Shown here: positions 17,181-25,153 of the stretch, one piece after another
How positions within the stretch are numbered: the stretch's first letter is position 1
Layout: the number at the start of each line of letters is the position of its first letter
From: an uncultured Pelagibacteraceae bacterium
GTDB lineage: Bacteria; Pseudomonadota; Alphaproteobacteria; Pelagibacterales; Pelagibacteraceae
Length of the DNA stretch: 64,000 nucleotides
NCBI GenBank assembly: GCA_902523185.1
Contig: CABYYJ010000002.1
Span: 59,014 to 123,013, forward strand
Reading direction: 5' to 3'
Notes under the pieces: generated by a model
What the model saw: the letters and a program-made list of their open reading frames with translations, nothing else
What the model was told of the DNA's origin: nothing
Database searches by the model: none
Position numbers and translations under genes: made by a program

Positions 17181-18387
17181 TAATATTAAATCAAACTTTC
17201 CAATTTTTAATCAAAAAATTAATGGAAAATCGTTAATATATTTAGATAGCGCTAATTCTTCACAAAAACCAAGAGCGGTAATAGATGAGATATCAAGATT
17301 CTATGAAAACGATTTTTCAAATGTAGGAAGAAGCGTACATACATTAGCAGTAAAAGCTACAAATAAATTCGAGGAGACGAGAGATATAATTCAATCTTAC
17401 ATAAATGCTAAATTCAGAGAAGAAATAATTTTTACAAAAGGAGCTACAGAGGCAATCAATTTAGTTGCTCATACATACGGAGAAAAATTTATAAAGGAAG
17501 GAGACGAAATACTTATAACTGAATTAGAACATCACTCTAATTATGTACCATGGCATTATCTTAGAAAAAAGAGAGGAGCAGTAATTAAATTTGCATCAGT
17601 AAATGAAAATGGAGAAATAGATATTAATGAGTTTAAAAAACAAATTAGTGAAAAAACCAAAATTATTGCTTTTACCCATATCTCAAATGTTACAGGTACT
17701 ATTATGCCAGTGAAAAAAATTATTGATTTAGCTAAATCAAAAAATATTCCTGTGTTAATTGATGGGACACAAGGTGCTCCTCATTCGGTTCTTGATGTTC
17801 AAGATTTAGGTTGTGATTTTTATGCTATTTCTTGTCATAAAATGTATGGTCCAAATGGCCTTGGTATACTTTATGCAAAAAAAAAATGGGTTGATGAACT
17901 ACCACCTTATCAAGGTGGAGGTGGAATGATTAGTGAAGTTAAAAAAGAAGAAATAACATACGCAGACTCACCAACAAAGTTTGAAGCAGGTACAATGCAA
18001 ACCGCAGAAGTCATAGCTTTTTCAAAATCTATAAAGTTCATTCAAGATTTGGGAATTAGAAATATAGAAAATTATGAAACCCAAATTCTTGAATACGGGC
18101 TTGAAAAATTGAGAAAAGATAACTCTATAAATATTATTGGAAATCCTAAAAATAGAGCTTCTATCATATCTTTCACAATTAAAGGTATTCATCCACATGA
18201 TATAGCAACAATTTTAGATGATGATGGAGTGGCAATAAGAGCTGGCCACCATTGTTGTCAAATTTTACATGACAAACTTGGAATTCCGGCTTCAGCTAGA
18301 GCTTCAATCGGAGTGTACAACAGTAAAGAAGATATTGACGTTTTAAGTGAGTCAATTAATAAATGTAAAAAAATATTTCAGATTTAA
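17170..18387 (+). CDS. sufS: Cysteine desulfurase SufS
   Basis: This PLP enzyme mobilises sulfur from cysteine for the Suf scaffold. The chosen ATG at 17170 gives 405 residues beginning MEFSNIKSNFPIF; an upstream in-frame ATG at 17143 would add nine residues encoded within sufD and is less likely. The PLP lysine is Lys224 in SCHKMYGPNG, and the persulfide cysteine is Cys362 in RAGHHCCQI, equivalent to Cys364 of E. coli SufS. TELEHHSNYVPW and GTMQTAEVIAF are family segments. It overlaps the end of sufD by 11 bases. No sufE is present; sufU immediately downstream could act as the sulfur acceptor. Confidence 0.96.
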   Translation: MEFSNIKSNFPIFNQKINGKSLIYLDSANSSQKPRAVIDEISRFYENDFSNVGRSVHTLAVKATNKFEETRDIIQSYINAKFREEIIFTKGATEAINLVAHTYGEKFIKEGDEILITELEHHSNYVPWHYLRKKRGAVIKFASVNENGEIDINEFKKQISEKTKIIAFTHISNVTGTIMPVKKIIDLAKSKNIPVLIDGTQGAPHSVLDVQDLGCDFYAISCHKMYGPNGLGILYAKKKWVDELPPYQGGGGMISEVKKEEITYADSPTKFEAGTMQTAEVIAFSKSIKFIQDLGIRNIENYETQILEYGLEKLRKDNSINIIGNPKNRASIISFTIKGIHPHDIATILDDDGVAIRAGHHCCQILHDKLGIPASARASIGVYNSKEDIDVLSESINKCKKIFQI

Positions 18388-18831
18388 ATGGAACTAAAAG
18401 AACTATACCAAGAAATTATTTTAGATCATGCAAAAAATCCTAGAAATAAAGGCAAGTGTGAAGGTTATAACTGTGATGCGAAAGCACATAATCCACTTTG
18501 TGGAGATAAAGTACACATCTACTTAAAACTAGATAAAGAAAAAAATATTAACAGTTTAAGTTTCGAAGGTGAGGGATGTGCGATCTCTTTAGCCTCTGCA
18601 TCAATTTTAACTGATACTTTAAAGGGAAGGGATCTAAATTTCTCAAAAAAAGTGACTGATGATTTTCTCAAAATGTTAAAAAACAAAACAAAAATTACCT
18701 TAAACAGCCTTTCAGAAGATCAAATTACCACTATTTCGTCTTTATCTGGTGTTCAAGAATTTCCAATGAGAGTAAAATGTGCGACCATGGCCTGGCATAC
18801 ACTTCTGTTGGCTCTAGAGAAAAAGGTTTAG
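18388..18831 (+). CDS. sufU: SufU/IscU-type Fe-S assembly protein
   Basis: The 147-residue protein starts ELYQEIILDHAKNPRNKGKC and has the three conserved cysteines in AHNPLCGDKVHIYL, FEGEGCAISLASASI and MRVKCATMAWHTL. These are the SufU signatures: in Gram-positive bacteria SufU is a zinc-dependent sulfur transfer partner of SufS. The position directly after sufS, with no separating bases, fits this role, although a scaffold role like IscU cannot be excluded. Length is normal for the family. It is followed by the SufT-like gene after one base. Confidence 0.92.
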   Translation: MELKELYQEIILDHAKNPRNKGKCEGYNCDAKAHNPLCGDKVHIYLKLDKEKNINSLSFEGEGCAISLASASILTDTLKGRDLNFSKKVTDDFLKMLKNKTKITLNSLSEDQITTISSLSGVQEFPMRVKCATMAWHTLLLALEKKV

Positions 18832-18832
18832 A

Positions 18833-19135
18833 ATGAAAGAATTAAAAGAAAAAATAGTATCTGAAATTAAAAAAATTTATGATCCAGAAATTCCTGTCAA
18901 TATTTATGAATTAGGTTTAATATACAGAATAGAAGTCAATAACGAAAAAAAAGTGATTATTGAAATGACTTTAACATCTCCAAATTGTCCGGTTGCTGAA
19001 AGTTTGCCAAAATCAGTTAAAGAAAATATATTAAAGATTGACGGAATAAAAGATGTAGATTTAAAGTTGGTGTGGGATCCTCCTTGGACTAAAGATAAAA
19101 TGTCAGAAGCAGCAAAACTAGAATTAAACTTATGA
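18833..19135 (+). CDS. sufT: SufT-like Fe-S assembly factor (DUF59 / MIP18 family)
   Basis: The 100-residue protein is a single DUF59 domain: YDPEIPVNIYELGLIYRI near the N terminus, then EMTLTSPNCPVAESLP containing the conserved Cys, and KLVWDPPWTKDKMSEAAKLEL at the end. Members of this family are found in Suf operons and help mature Fe-S proteins. The symbol follows the usual name for such operon members (SufT); this short form lacks any extra N-terminal domain. It overlaps the downstream A-type carrier by 4 bases. Confidence 0.88.
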   Translation: MKELKEKIVSEIKKIYDPEIPVNIYELGLIYRIEVNNEKKVIIEMTLTSPNCPVAESLPKSVKENILKIDGIKDVDLKLVWDPPWTKDKMSEAAKLELNL

Positions 19136-19467
19136 CCAATCAAGTAATAAAATTAAGTGACAATGCAGCTGAAAGAATAAAACAAATTATGTCTAAAGCT
19201 GAAAGTTCTGCAATTGGGGTTAGAGTTGGAGTGAAATCTGGAGGCTGTGCAGGAATGTCTTACATAATGGAATATGCAAATGATATTAAACCTAATGAAG
19301 AAGTTATTGAAGAAAAAGGAGTGAAGGTGCTGATAGATCCAAAAGCTATAATTTATTTGCTAGGCACTGAAATGGATTACAAGCAAGAAGAGTTTTCCTC
19401 ACAATTTATTTTTAAAAATCCAAACGAGACTGAGCGGTGTGGTTGCGGTGAGTCTTTCAAAGTTTAA
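19132..19467 (+). CDS. sufA: A-type Fe-S carrier protein (SufA/IscA family)
   Basis: The 111-residue protein has the three cysteines of A-type carriers: Cys in KSGGCAGMSYIMEY and the CGCG pair in ETERCGCGESFKV. These proteins receive clusters from the SufBCD scaffold and deliver them to target enzymes. It is the last gene of the suf operon. Its stop codon shares the TTAA palindrome with the stop of the convergent glnA gene, so there is no terminator between them. SufA, IscA and ErpA cannot be separated by sequence alone; operon context favours SufA. Confidence 0.9.
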   Translation: MTNQVIKLSDNAAERIKQIMSKAESSAIGVRVGVKSGGCAGMSYIMEYANDIKPNEEVIEEKGVKVLIDPKAIIYLLGTEMDYKQEEFSSQFIFKNPNETERCGCGESFKV

Positions 19468-20870
19468 CCACTGTAATACATCTCAAATTCTATTGGATGA
19501 GGAGTGTGTTCAAAATTATAAATTTCTTGGAATTTCAGTTCAATGTATGCATCTATTTGGTCATCAGTAAATACACCACCCTCAGTTAAAAATTTTCTAT
19601 CTTTATCAAGATTTTGCATCGCCTCTCTTAAAGACCCACAAACAGTAGGAAGTTTTTTCACTTCGTCCTCCGATAACGAGTATAAGTCTTGATCAAAAGC
19701 TTTCCCAGGATCAATTTTATTTTTAATTCCATCAATACCTGCCATTAGCATTGATGCAAAAGTCAAATACGGATTTCCCGCTGCATCTGGAAATCTTATT
19801 TCCATTCTTGCTGCTTTAGGATTCATTATCACTGGTATTCGGCAAGAAGCTGATCTGTTTCTTGCTGAATATGCTAAGATTACGGGCGCTTCAAAACCTG
19901 GTATTAACCTTTTATAACTGTTAGTTGTCGCGTTAGAAAAAGCATTTATAGCTCTAGCGTGCTTTAATATCCCTCCAATATAGTATAGTGCTTGCTTAGA
20001 TAAACCTGCATACTCTTTACCCATGAACAATGGTGTATTACCTTTCCAAATTGATTGGTGGCAGTGCATACCTGATCCATTATCCCCTTTTACAGGTTTT
20101 GGCATAAAAGTTGCAGTTTTCCCAAAGGAATGAGTAACCATTTGAACTGCATATTTATACAGCTGAACGTTATCAGCTTGGTTTGTTAAAGTTCCAAAGT
20201 ACATTCCTAACTCGTGTTGACTTGGCGCTACTTCATGGTGATGTTTCTCAACTTTTACACCCATATCTTTCAATGCTTTTAAATACTCACCTCTCATATC
20301 TTGGGCACTGTCAACCGGTGGAACAGGAAAGTAACCACCTTTTATTCCAGGTCTGTGACCCATGTTACCGTTTTCGTATTTTTTTCCAGTATTATAAGGA
20401 CCTTCAGAGCTATCGATACTAAAACTTGTTTCGTTCATGTCATTCTTAAATCTTACGTCATCAAAAACAAAAAACTCTGGCTCAGGTCCAAAATAAGATT
20501 TATCTCCTATACCAGTTTTTTTTAAATAAGCCTCTGCTTTTTTTGCGGTGCCTCTTGGGTCTCTTTCATAGGGATTTTTTTTAACGGCATCCAAAATATC
20601 GCAAAAAATATTTAGAGTAGTATGTGAATTAAAAGGATCGATTATTGGTCTTTCTAAGTCTGGCTTTAAAATCATGTCAGACTCGTTAATAGCTTTCCAA
20701 CCTGCAATTGATGATCCGTCAAAAAACACTCCATTATCAAGCATATCCTCATCTACTACTGTAGAGTCCATTGTTAAATGTTGTAGTTTCCCTTTAGGGT
20801 CTGTGAACCTTAGGTCTACAAATTCAACTTGTTTGTCTTTCATTAATTTTAAAATGCTTTTAGAACTCAT
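19464..20870 (-). CDS. glnA: Glutamine synthetase type I
   Basis: The 468-residue GSI enzyme makes glutamine from glutamate and ammonia, the main nitrogen-assimilation step. Signature segments include VDLRFTDPKGKLQHLTMD, the MFDGSS-like DNGVFFDGSSIAGWK, EVAPSQHELGMYFG, the ATP-site KPVKGDNGSGMHCHQSIWK, and NRSASCRIP. A Tyr in DQDLYSLSEDE matches the adenylylation site of GSI-beta enzymes, suggesting GlnE control. It has a clear Shine-Dalgarno sequence (AAAGGAGC, 20874-20881). The 128-base gap to the divergent EamA gene holds a 16-base A+T dyad (20880-20895) but no recognisable NtrC site or sigma-54 promoter. Confidence 0.97.
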   Translation of the reverse strand: MSSKSILKLMKDKQVEFVDLRFTDPKGKLQHLTMDSTVVDEDMLDNGVFFDGSSIAGWKAINESDMILKPDLERPIIDPFNSHTTLNIFCDILDAVKKNPYERDPRGTAKKAEAYLKKTGIGDKSYFGPEPEFFVFDDVRFKNDMNETSFSIDSSEGPYNTGKKYENGNMGHRPGIKGGYFPVPPVDSAQDMRGEYLKALKDMGVKVEKHHHEVAPSQHELGMYFGTLTNQADNVQLYKYAVQMVTHSFGKTATFMPKPVKGDNGSGMHCHQSIWKGNTPLFMGKEYAGLSKQALYYIGGILKHARAINAFSNATTNSYKRLIPGFEAPVILAYSARNRSASCRIPVIMNPKAARMEIRFPDAAGNPYLTFASMLMAGIDGIKNKIDPGKAFDQDLYSLSEDEVKKLPTVCGSLREAMQNLDKDRKFLTEGGVFTDDQIDAYIELKFQEIYNFEHTPHPIEFEMYYSG

Positions 20871-20998
20871 TTTGCTCCTTTAAATAAATATTTAAGTGTT
20901 AAATTTCGAATTGAACATATATAAGGGGTATTTCCTGAGTATAATTAAAAATTTATATCAGCTATGCATTTATCACATAAATACAATTTAAACTCGAA

Positions 20999-21886
20999 AT
21001 GAAAGAAGCAAATACTTTTGATTTTTCACTATTAATCTTATTAGCTGCAATCTGGGGTTCATCATTTTTTAACATTAAAATTGCAACTTACTCTTATGAA
21101 CCAATTACTCTTGCTCTGGTGAGAGTAATATTTGCGAGCATACCCTTATTAATAATTTGCAAATTAAGAAAAATTAAAATTGAAGCTTTTGAAAAAAATT
21201 GGAATAAATATGCTATAATAGGCCTGTGTAATATTTCAATTCCCTTCGTTTTAATAGCTATGGGAACGGGTAAAATTAATAGTTATCTTGCTGCGATTTT
21301 AATGAGCACAACACCTCTCAGTGGATCAATTTTAGCTCATATATTCACAAATAATGAAAAAATTTCATTCTTGAAATCCGTCGGAGTCTTGATCGGTTTT
21401 AGTGGTATAGTCCTACTGTTTTTTGATAAAGTAATTATAAATACTGAAAATTATCTTTATGCTTTAATTACAATTTTAGGTTCAACATTTTATTCTATTG
21501 GCGGATTATTAACTTTAAAGCTTAAGAATAAAAAAAATGAAAATGTAACAACATCAACTACAATTTGGTCAGTTATTTTTCTTTTACCATTCTCGTTAAT
21601 TATAGAAACACCTTGGAACTCTTCGCCAACTTTTGCTTCAACTTTATCATTACTTTATTTAGGAGTAATAGCTACAGGTTTAGCTTGGCTAATAAGATTC
21701 AGAATTTTGACTGTAAATGGTTTGGTCTTTCAAACACAAGTTGCTTATTTAATTCCAATATTTGGAATATTTTTTGGATATTTTTTGATGGAAGAAACAA
21801 TTACATGGCGAGTTTTGCTATCATTGGTTATAATTTTAATAGGAATATATATTTTTAAAAAAAATAATTTAGGTATAAAAAATTAA
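20999..21886 (+). CDS. EamA/DMT-family permease
   Basis: The 295-residue protein is predicted to have ten membrane segments in two EamA repeats. The first begins LLILLAAIWGSSFFNIKIA (a typical DMT start with the WGSSF motif), and the second runs from about residue 155 (LYALITILGSTFYSIGGLL) to the C-terminal GIYIFKK. Members of this family export or import amino acids, nucleobases or other metabolites, and substrate cannot be read from the sequence. It is divergent from glnA and directly followed, with no spacer, by the WecA-like gene, though a functional relation with either is not evident. Confidence 0.85.
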   Translation: MKEANTFDFSLLILLAAIWGSSFFNIKIATYSYEPITLALVRVIFASIPLLIICKLRKIKIEAFEKNWNKYAIIGLCNISIPFVLIAMGTGKINSYLAAILMSTTPLSGSILAHIFTNNEKISFLKSVGVLIGFSGIVLLFFDKVIINTENYLYALITILGSTFYSIGGLLTLKLKNKKNENVTTSTTIWSVIFLLPFSLIIETPWNSSPTFASTLSLLYLGVIATGLAWLIRFRILTVNGLVFQTQVAYLIPIFGIFFGYFLMEETITWRVLLSLVIILIGIYIFKKNNLGIKN

Positions 21887-22948
21887 ATGGGCACCGAGTC
21901 AATCGAATCAAGTTTTCTATCAATATTTGCTTTAATAAGTTTTTTTATTTTTCTTTTAACTAGTAAATTTTCCCCAATAATAAAATCAGGAGTATTGCTT
22001 GATACAGATTTCGAGAAACCCCAATCTTTTCACGAAAAAGCTGTTTCCAGGAGCGGTGGTATAGCAGCAATAATTTCTATTAGTATTTTTTTTGTAATTT
22101 ATTATTTGCTTTATTCAAAAATTTTATATGAATATATTTTTATCAGCTATTCAATGTTTTTAATCGGAGTAATAGATGATTTAAAAGTTAAAGTTAAACC
22201 CTTCAAAAGATTATTAATTATGATATTAATGCTTTTTACTTTTATTTATTTTTTTCAAATAAAAATTCTTAATATAGATATCCCTTTATTAGAATTTATT
22301 TATAATAATCACTTTTTTTCATCTATCTTTACAGTTTTATGTTTTTTATTTATAATTAATGGAGCTAATCTGATTGACGGCTTCAATGGTTTGTTGTCTC
22401 TCAATCTAATAATAATAAATGTAATTTTAGCTTATATTAATCTAGAAAATGCTAATTTAGAGTTCTCTCTATTAATTATTGCCCAAATAATAATTTTATT
22501 ATCATTCTTACTTTTTAATTTTCCAAAAGCTAAAATTTTTTTAGGTGATAGTGGAGCTTATTTAATGGGTTCTCTAATTTCTTTAAATGTTGTAATTACT
22601 AATAATTTGACTCCTCAAATTTCGTCCTTTTTTTTCTGCACTTTATTATTTTATTTATTTTTTGAGGTATTTTTCTCATTCTTTAGAAAACTTTACGAAG
22701 GGAAATCACCAATATATCCTGATAATAAACATCTTCATATGCTAAGTTTTTATAAACTCTCAGCTGTTTATGGAAGAGATAAAAGTAATTTTCTTAATTC
22801 TATTTTTATAAACTTAGTTTATTTAATTCTTATTTTACCAGGTTTATATTTTATGGAGCATCCAAATTTGAGCAGGTATTGGTTTTTTATACTATTATTA
22901 ATTTACGTGATTTTTTATTCAAGACTTTATCATTTAACAAAAAATTAA
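21887..22948 (+). CDS. MraY/WecA-family undecaprenyl-phosphate sugar-1-phosphate transferase
   Basis: The 353-residue polytopic membrane protein transfers a sugar-1-phosphate from a UDP-sugar to undecaprenyl phosphate, starting synthesis of a surface glycan. Family motifs are visible: RSGGIAAI, IGVIDDLKVKVKP (catalytic Asp pair), NGANLIDGFNGLLSL (NxxNxxDGxxGL), IFLGDSGAYLMGSL and the C-terminal HLHML in NKHLHMLSFYKL (HxH). The motif NLIDGFNGL and the HLH segment place it in the WecA-like group rather than MraY. Only the EamA gene is adjacent. The GT17-like and sugar-modification genes at 28.8-32.3 kb could act in the same glycan, but that is inference. Confidence 0.85.
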   Translation: MGTESIESSFLSIFALISFFIFLLTSKFSPIIKSGVLLDTDFEKPQSFHEKAVSRSGGIAAIISISIFFVIYYLLYSKILYEYIFISYSMFLIGVIDDLKVKVKPFKRLLIMILMLFTFIYFFQIKILNIDIPLLEFIYNNHFFSSIFTVLCFLFIINGANLIDGFNGLLSLNLIIINVILAYINLENANLEFSLLIIAQIIILLSFLLFNFPKAKIFLGDSGAYLMGSLISLNVVITNNLTPQISSFFFCTLLFYLFFEVFFSFFRKLYEGKSPIYPDNKHLHMLSFYKLSAVYGRDKSNFLNSIFINLVYLILILPGLYFMEHPNLSRYWFFILLLIYVIFYSRLYHLTKN

Positions 22949-22979
22949 TTTGTTATATAAAAGTTACGTTAATAAAAGC

Positions 22980-23064
22980 GGGCAAGTGGCGGAATTGGTA
23001 TACGCGCTGGTCTTAGAAACCAGTGCCGCAAGGCTTAAGAGTTCGAGTCTCTTCTTGCCCACCA
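22980..23064 (+). tRNA. tRNA-Leu (anticodon TAG)
   Basis: The 85-base class II tRNA has a GGGCAAG/CTTGCCC acceptor stem, the anticodon stem CTGGT/ACCAG with loop CTTAGAA (anticodon TAG, reading CUN leucine codons), a long variable arm TGCCGCAAGGCTT, a T arm AAGAG-TTCGAGT-CTCTT, A73 and an encoded CCA. Only six bases separate the CCA from the tig start codon, so the tRNA and tig are almost certainly on one transcript. Confidence 0.97.
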
Positions 23065-23070
23065 AGTAAT

Positions 23071-24447
23071 ATGAAAGTAGAAGTAAAATCAAAAAAAGGA
23101 CTTAGAACAATTTTATCTGTAATAGTGGATAAAAAAAATATTAATACAAGAATAGACGAAAGACTTAAAGAGCTTCAAAAAGAAGTTGCCTTAAAAGGTT
23201 TCAGACCAGGAAAAGTTCCTCCAGCAGTTATTAAGAATCAATTCGGAAAATCTATTTATGGTGAAGTTGTAGACAAAATTTTGAGAGAAACCTCCATGAA
23301 AGCTATTGATGAAAAAAAACTAAAAATTGCTGGTCAACCTAAAATTGATTTAAAACAATTCGGTGAAGGAAAAGATTTAAATTATGAATTACAGATAGAT
23401 TGTTTGCCAAACGTAACTTTAAAAAGTTTCAATAAATTTAAAGCAACAAGCTTTAAATTAAGAGTCGAAGATAGAATTATTGAGAAAAAATTAAAAGAAA
23501 TTGCAAATCAAAATAAAAAATTCGAAGATAAAAGTTCAAAAGACAAAGCAACTAATGGTGATCAAGTAATTTTCGACTATTCAGCTACTATTGATGGAAA
23601 TAAATTTGATGGTAGCGAAGGAAAAGGAGTTCAGCTGGAATTAGGAAAAGATTTATTTTTGAAAGGTTTTGACAACCAATTGATTGGTGTAAAAAAAGAT
23701 GATCTTAAAATATTGGATGCTACTCTACCAGAAAATCATCCCAAAAAAGAACTTGCAAACAAAAAAACTAAATTCGAATGTAAAATTTTAAATGTTAAAA
23801 AACCTATTCCAGTTATGATTGATGATGAGTTTGCTAAACTTATGGGTGCAAAAGATATCAAAGATTTAAAGTCTTTAATTGAAAAACAGATTTCAAGTCA
23901 ATATTACCAATCGTTAAATTCTATCACAAAAAAAGAAATATTAGATCAAATTGAAAAAAATCATCAAGTTGATTTACCTCAAAATCTTATTGATCAAGAA
24001 ATTTTAATTATGACGCAAAATCTTAAACCGGAAGAAAAAGAGAAACATAAATCAAACAATGAAAAATTAGCTAAATCAAGAATAAAACTTGGTTTACTGC
24101 TAAATGAATATGGAGAAAAAAATAATCTTAAGGTATCTGATGAAGATGTAAGAAGTGAAATACAAAAGCAAATTAGAGGGATGCCAGGTCAAGAAAAGAT
24201 GATTTTAGAGTACTATCAAAAAAATCCTAGTGCATCCCAAAGTTTAAAAGGATCTTTGTATGAAGAAAAAATAATAGATTTAATAAAATCAAAAATAAAT
24301 CTTTCAGTAAAAGAAATTAGTATTTCTGAAGCGGAAAAAATAATCTCTGAATTTAACAAACCAAATATAGATCCTGAGAAATCTAAAACCACATCTACTA
24401 TTAAAGGTAAAAAAAAACAAAAAAAATTAGTAAAAAGCAATCAATAG
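23071..24447 (+). CDS. tig: Trigger factor (ribosome-associated chaperone)
   Basis: The 458-residue protein binds nascent chains at the ribosome exit tunnel and has prolyl isomerase activity. The ribosome-binding segment GFRPGKVPPAVIKNQFG (GFRxGKxP signature) lies near residue 45, and the FKBP-like PPIase domain is near residues 155-235 (NGDQVIFDYSATIDGNKFDGSEG). The rest is the helical chaperone domain with a Lys-rich tail. The reading frame is open upstream into the tRNA-Leu gene, but the ATG at 23071 after the tRNA is the plausible start. No Shine-Dalgarno sequence fits in the six bases between tRNA and start. tig-clpP-clpX-lon is a common order. Confidence 0.94.
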   Translation: MKVEVKSKKGLRTILSVIVDKKNINTRIDERLKELQKEVALKGFRPGKVPPAVIKNQFGKSIYGEVVDKILRETSMKAIDEKKLKIAGQPKIDLKQFGEGKDLNYELQIDCLPNVTLKSFNKFKATSFKLRVEDRIIEKKLKEIANQNKKFEDKSSKDKATNGDQVIFDYSATIDGNKFDGSEGKGVQLELGKDLFLKGFDNQLIGVKKDDLKILDATLPENHPKKELANKKTKFECKILNVKKPIPVMIDDEFAKLMGAKDIKDLKSLIEKQISSQYYQSLNSITKKEILDQIEKNHQVDLPQNLIDQEILIMTQNLKPEEKEKHKSNNEKLAKSRIKLGLLLNEYGEKNNLKVSDEDVRSEIQKQIRGMPGQEKMILEYYQKNPSASQSLKGSLYEEKIIDLIKSKINLSVKEISISEAEKIISEFNKPNIDPEKSKTTSTIKGKKKQKKLVKSNQ

Positions 24448-24462
24448 TTGTATAAATCAATT

Positions 24463-25074
24463 ATGAGTCGCGATTTTGAAGAAAAAATGAACAGTCTTAT
24501 ACCGATGGTAGTAGAACAAACGAGTAAAGGGGAAAGAGCTTACGATATTTACTCAAGGTTGTTAAAGGAGAGAATAGTTTTTTTAGTTGGACCTGTTAAT
24601 GATGCTGTTGCCTCTTTAGTAACCGCTCAATTATTGTTTTTGGAGTCAGAAAATCCAAATAAAGAAATTAATTTTTATATTAATAGTCCAGGAGGACTTG
24701 TAACTGCAGGTTTGGGAATTTATGACACTATGCAATATATTAACTCTCCAGTTTCAACTCTTTGCATTGGTCAAGCTTCTTCAATGGGTTCTTTTCTGTT
24801 AGCAGCTGGAGAAAAAGGAAAAAGATATTCTTTACCCAATTCTAGAATTATGGTTCATCAACCTTCTGCAGGATTTCAAGGTCAAGCCACTGATATACAA
24901 ATTCATGCGAAAGAAATATTATCATTAAAAGAAAGGTTAAATAAAATTTACTCTAAACATACTGGCAAATCGGTAAATGAAATTTCTGAGGCTTTAGAGC
25001 GAGACAATTTTATGACAGCGGATGAGGCAAAAAAATTTGGTTTAGTTGACTCTGTTGTGGAAAAAAGAAAATAA
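24463..25074 (+). CDS. clpP: ATP-dependent Clp protease proteolytic subunit
   Basis: The 203-residue serine protease forms the tetradecameric chamber that degrades substrates fed by ClpX. Using ATG 24463 ([20 protein letters not shown]), the catalytic triad is Ser107 (GQASSMGSF), His132 (MVHQPSAG) and Asp181 (ERDNFM). A TTG at 24448 would add five residues (MYKSI) but has no support. The gene starts 15 bases after tig and is followed by a 79-base gap with its own possible promoter for clpX. Confidence 0.97.
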   Translation: MSRDFEEKMNSLIPMVVEQTSKGERAYDIYSRLLKERIVFLVGPVNDAVASLVTAQLLFLESENPNKEINFYINSPGGLVTAGLGIYDTMQYINSPVSTLCIGQASSMGSFLLAAGEKGKRYSLPNSRIMVHQPSAGFQGQATDIQIHAKEILSLKERLNKIYSKHTGKSVNEISEALERDNFMTADEAKKFGLVDSVVEKRK

Positions 25075-25107
25075 ACAACAATATGTAGCTTCTTTTACAA
25101 CTTCAAC

Positions 25108-25136
25108 TTGATAAGCATTATTTTGCGTTTTATATT
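25108..25136 (+). promoter_or_regulatory. Sigma-70-like promoter upstream of clpX
   Basis: TTGATA (25108-25113) and TATATT (25131-25136) are separated by exactly 17 bases, an optimal spacing, and the -10 box lies 18 bases before the clpX ATG. The resulting leader would be only about 10 bases long and lacks a Shine-Dalgarno sequence. The call was made by eye. Confidence 0.45.
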
Positions 25137-25153
25137 ATTAATATTGATTCGAA

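Noticed and set aside
20880..20895. TTAAATA-AA-TATTTAA dyad before glnA as an NtrC or other nitrogen operator
   Set aside because: It has no resemblance to the known NtrC site and consists only of A and T in an A+T-rich gap, so chance is the simplest explanation.
23023..23070. Upstream extension of tig into the tRNA-Leu gene
   Set aside because: The extra 16 codons are encoded by the tRNA's own structured sequence; the start at 23071 directly after the tRNA agrees with the normal N terminus of trigger factor.
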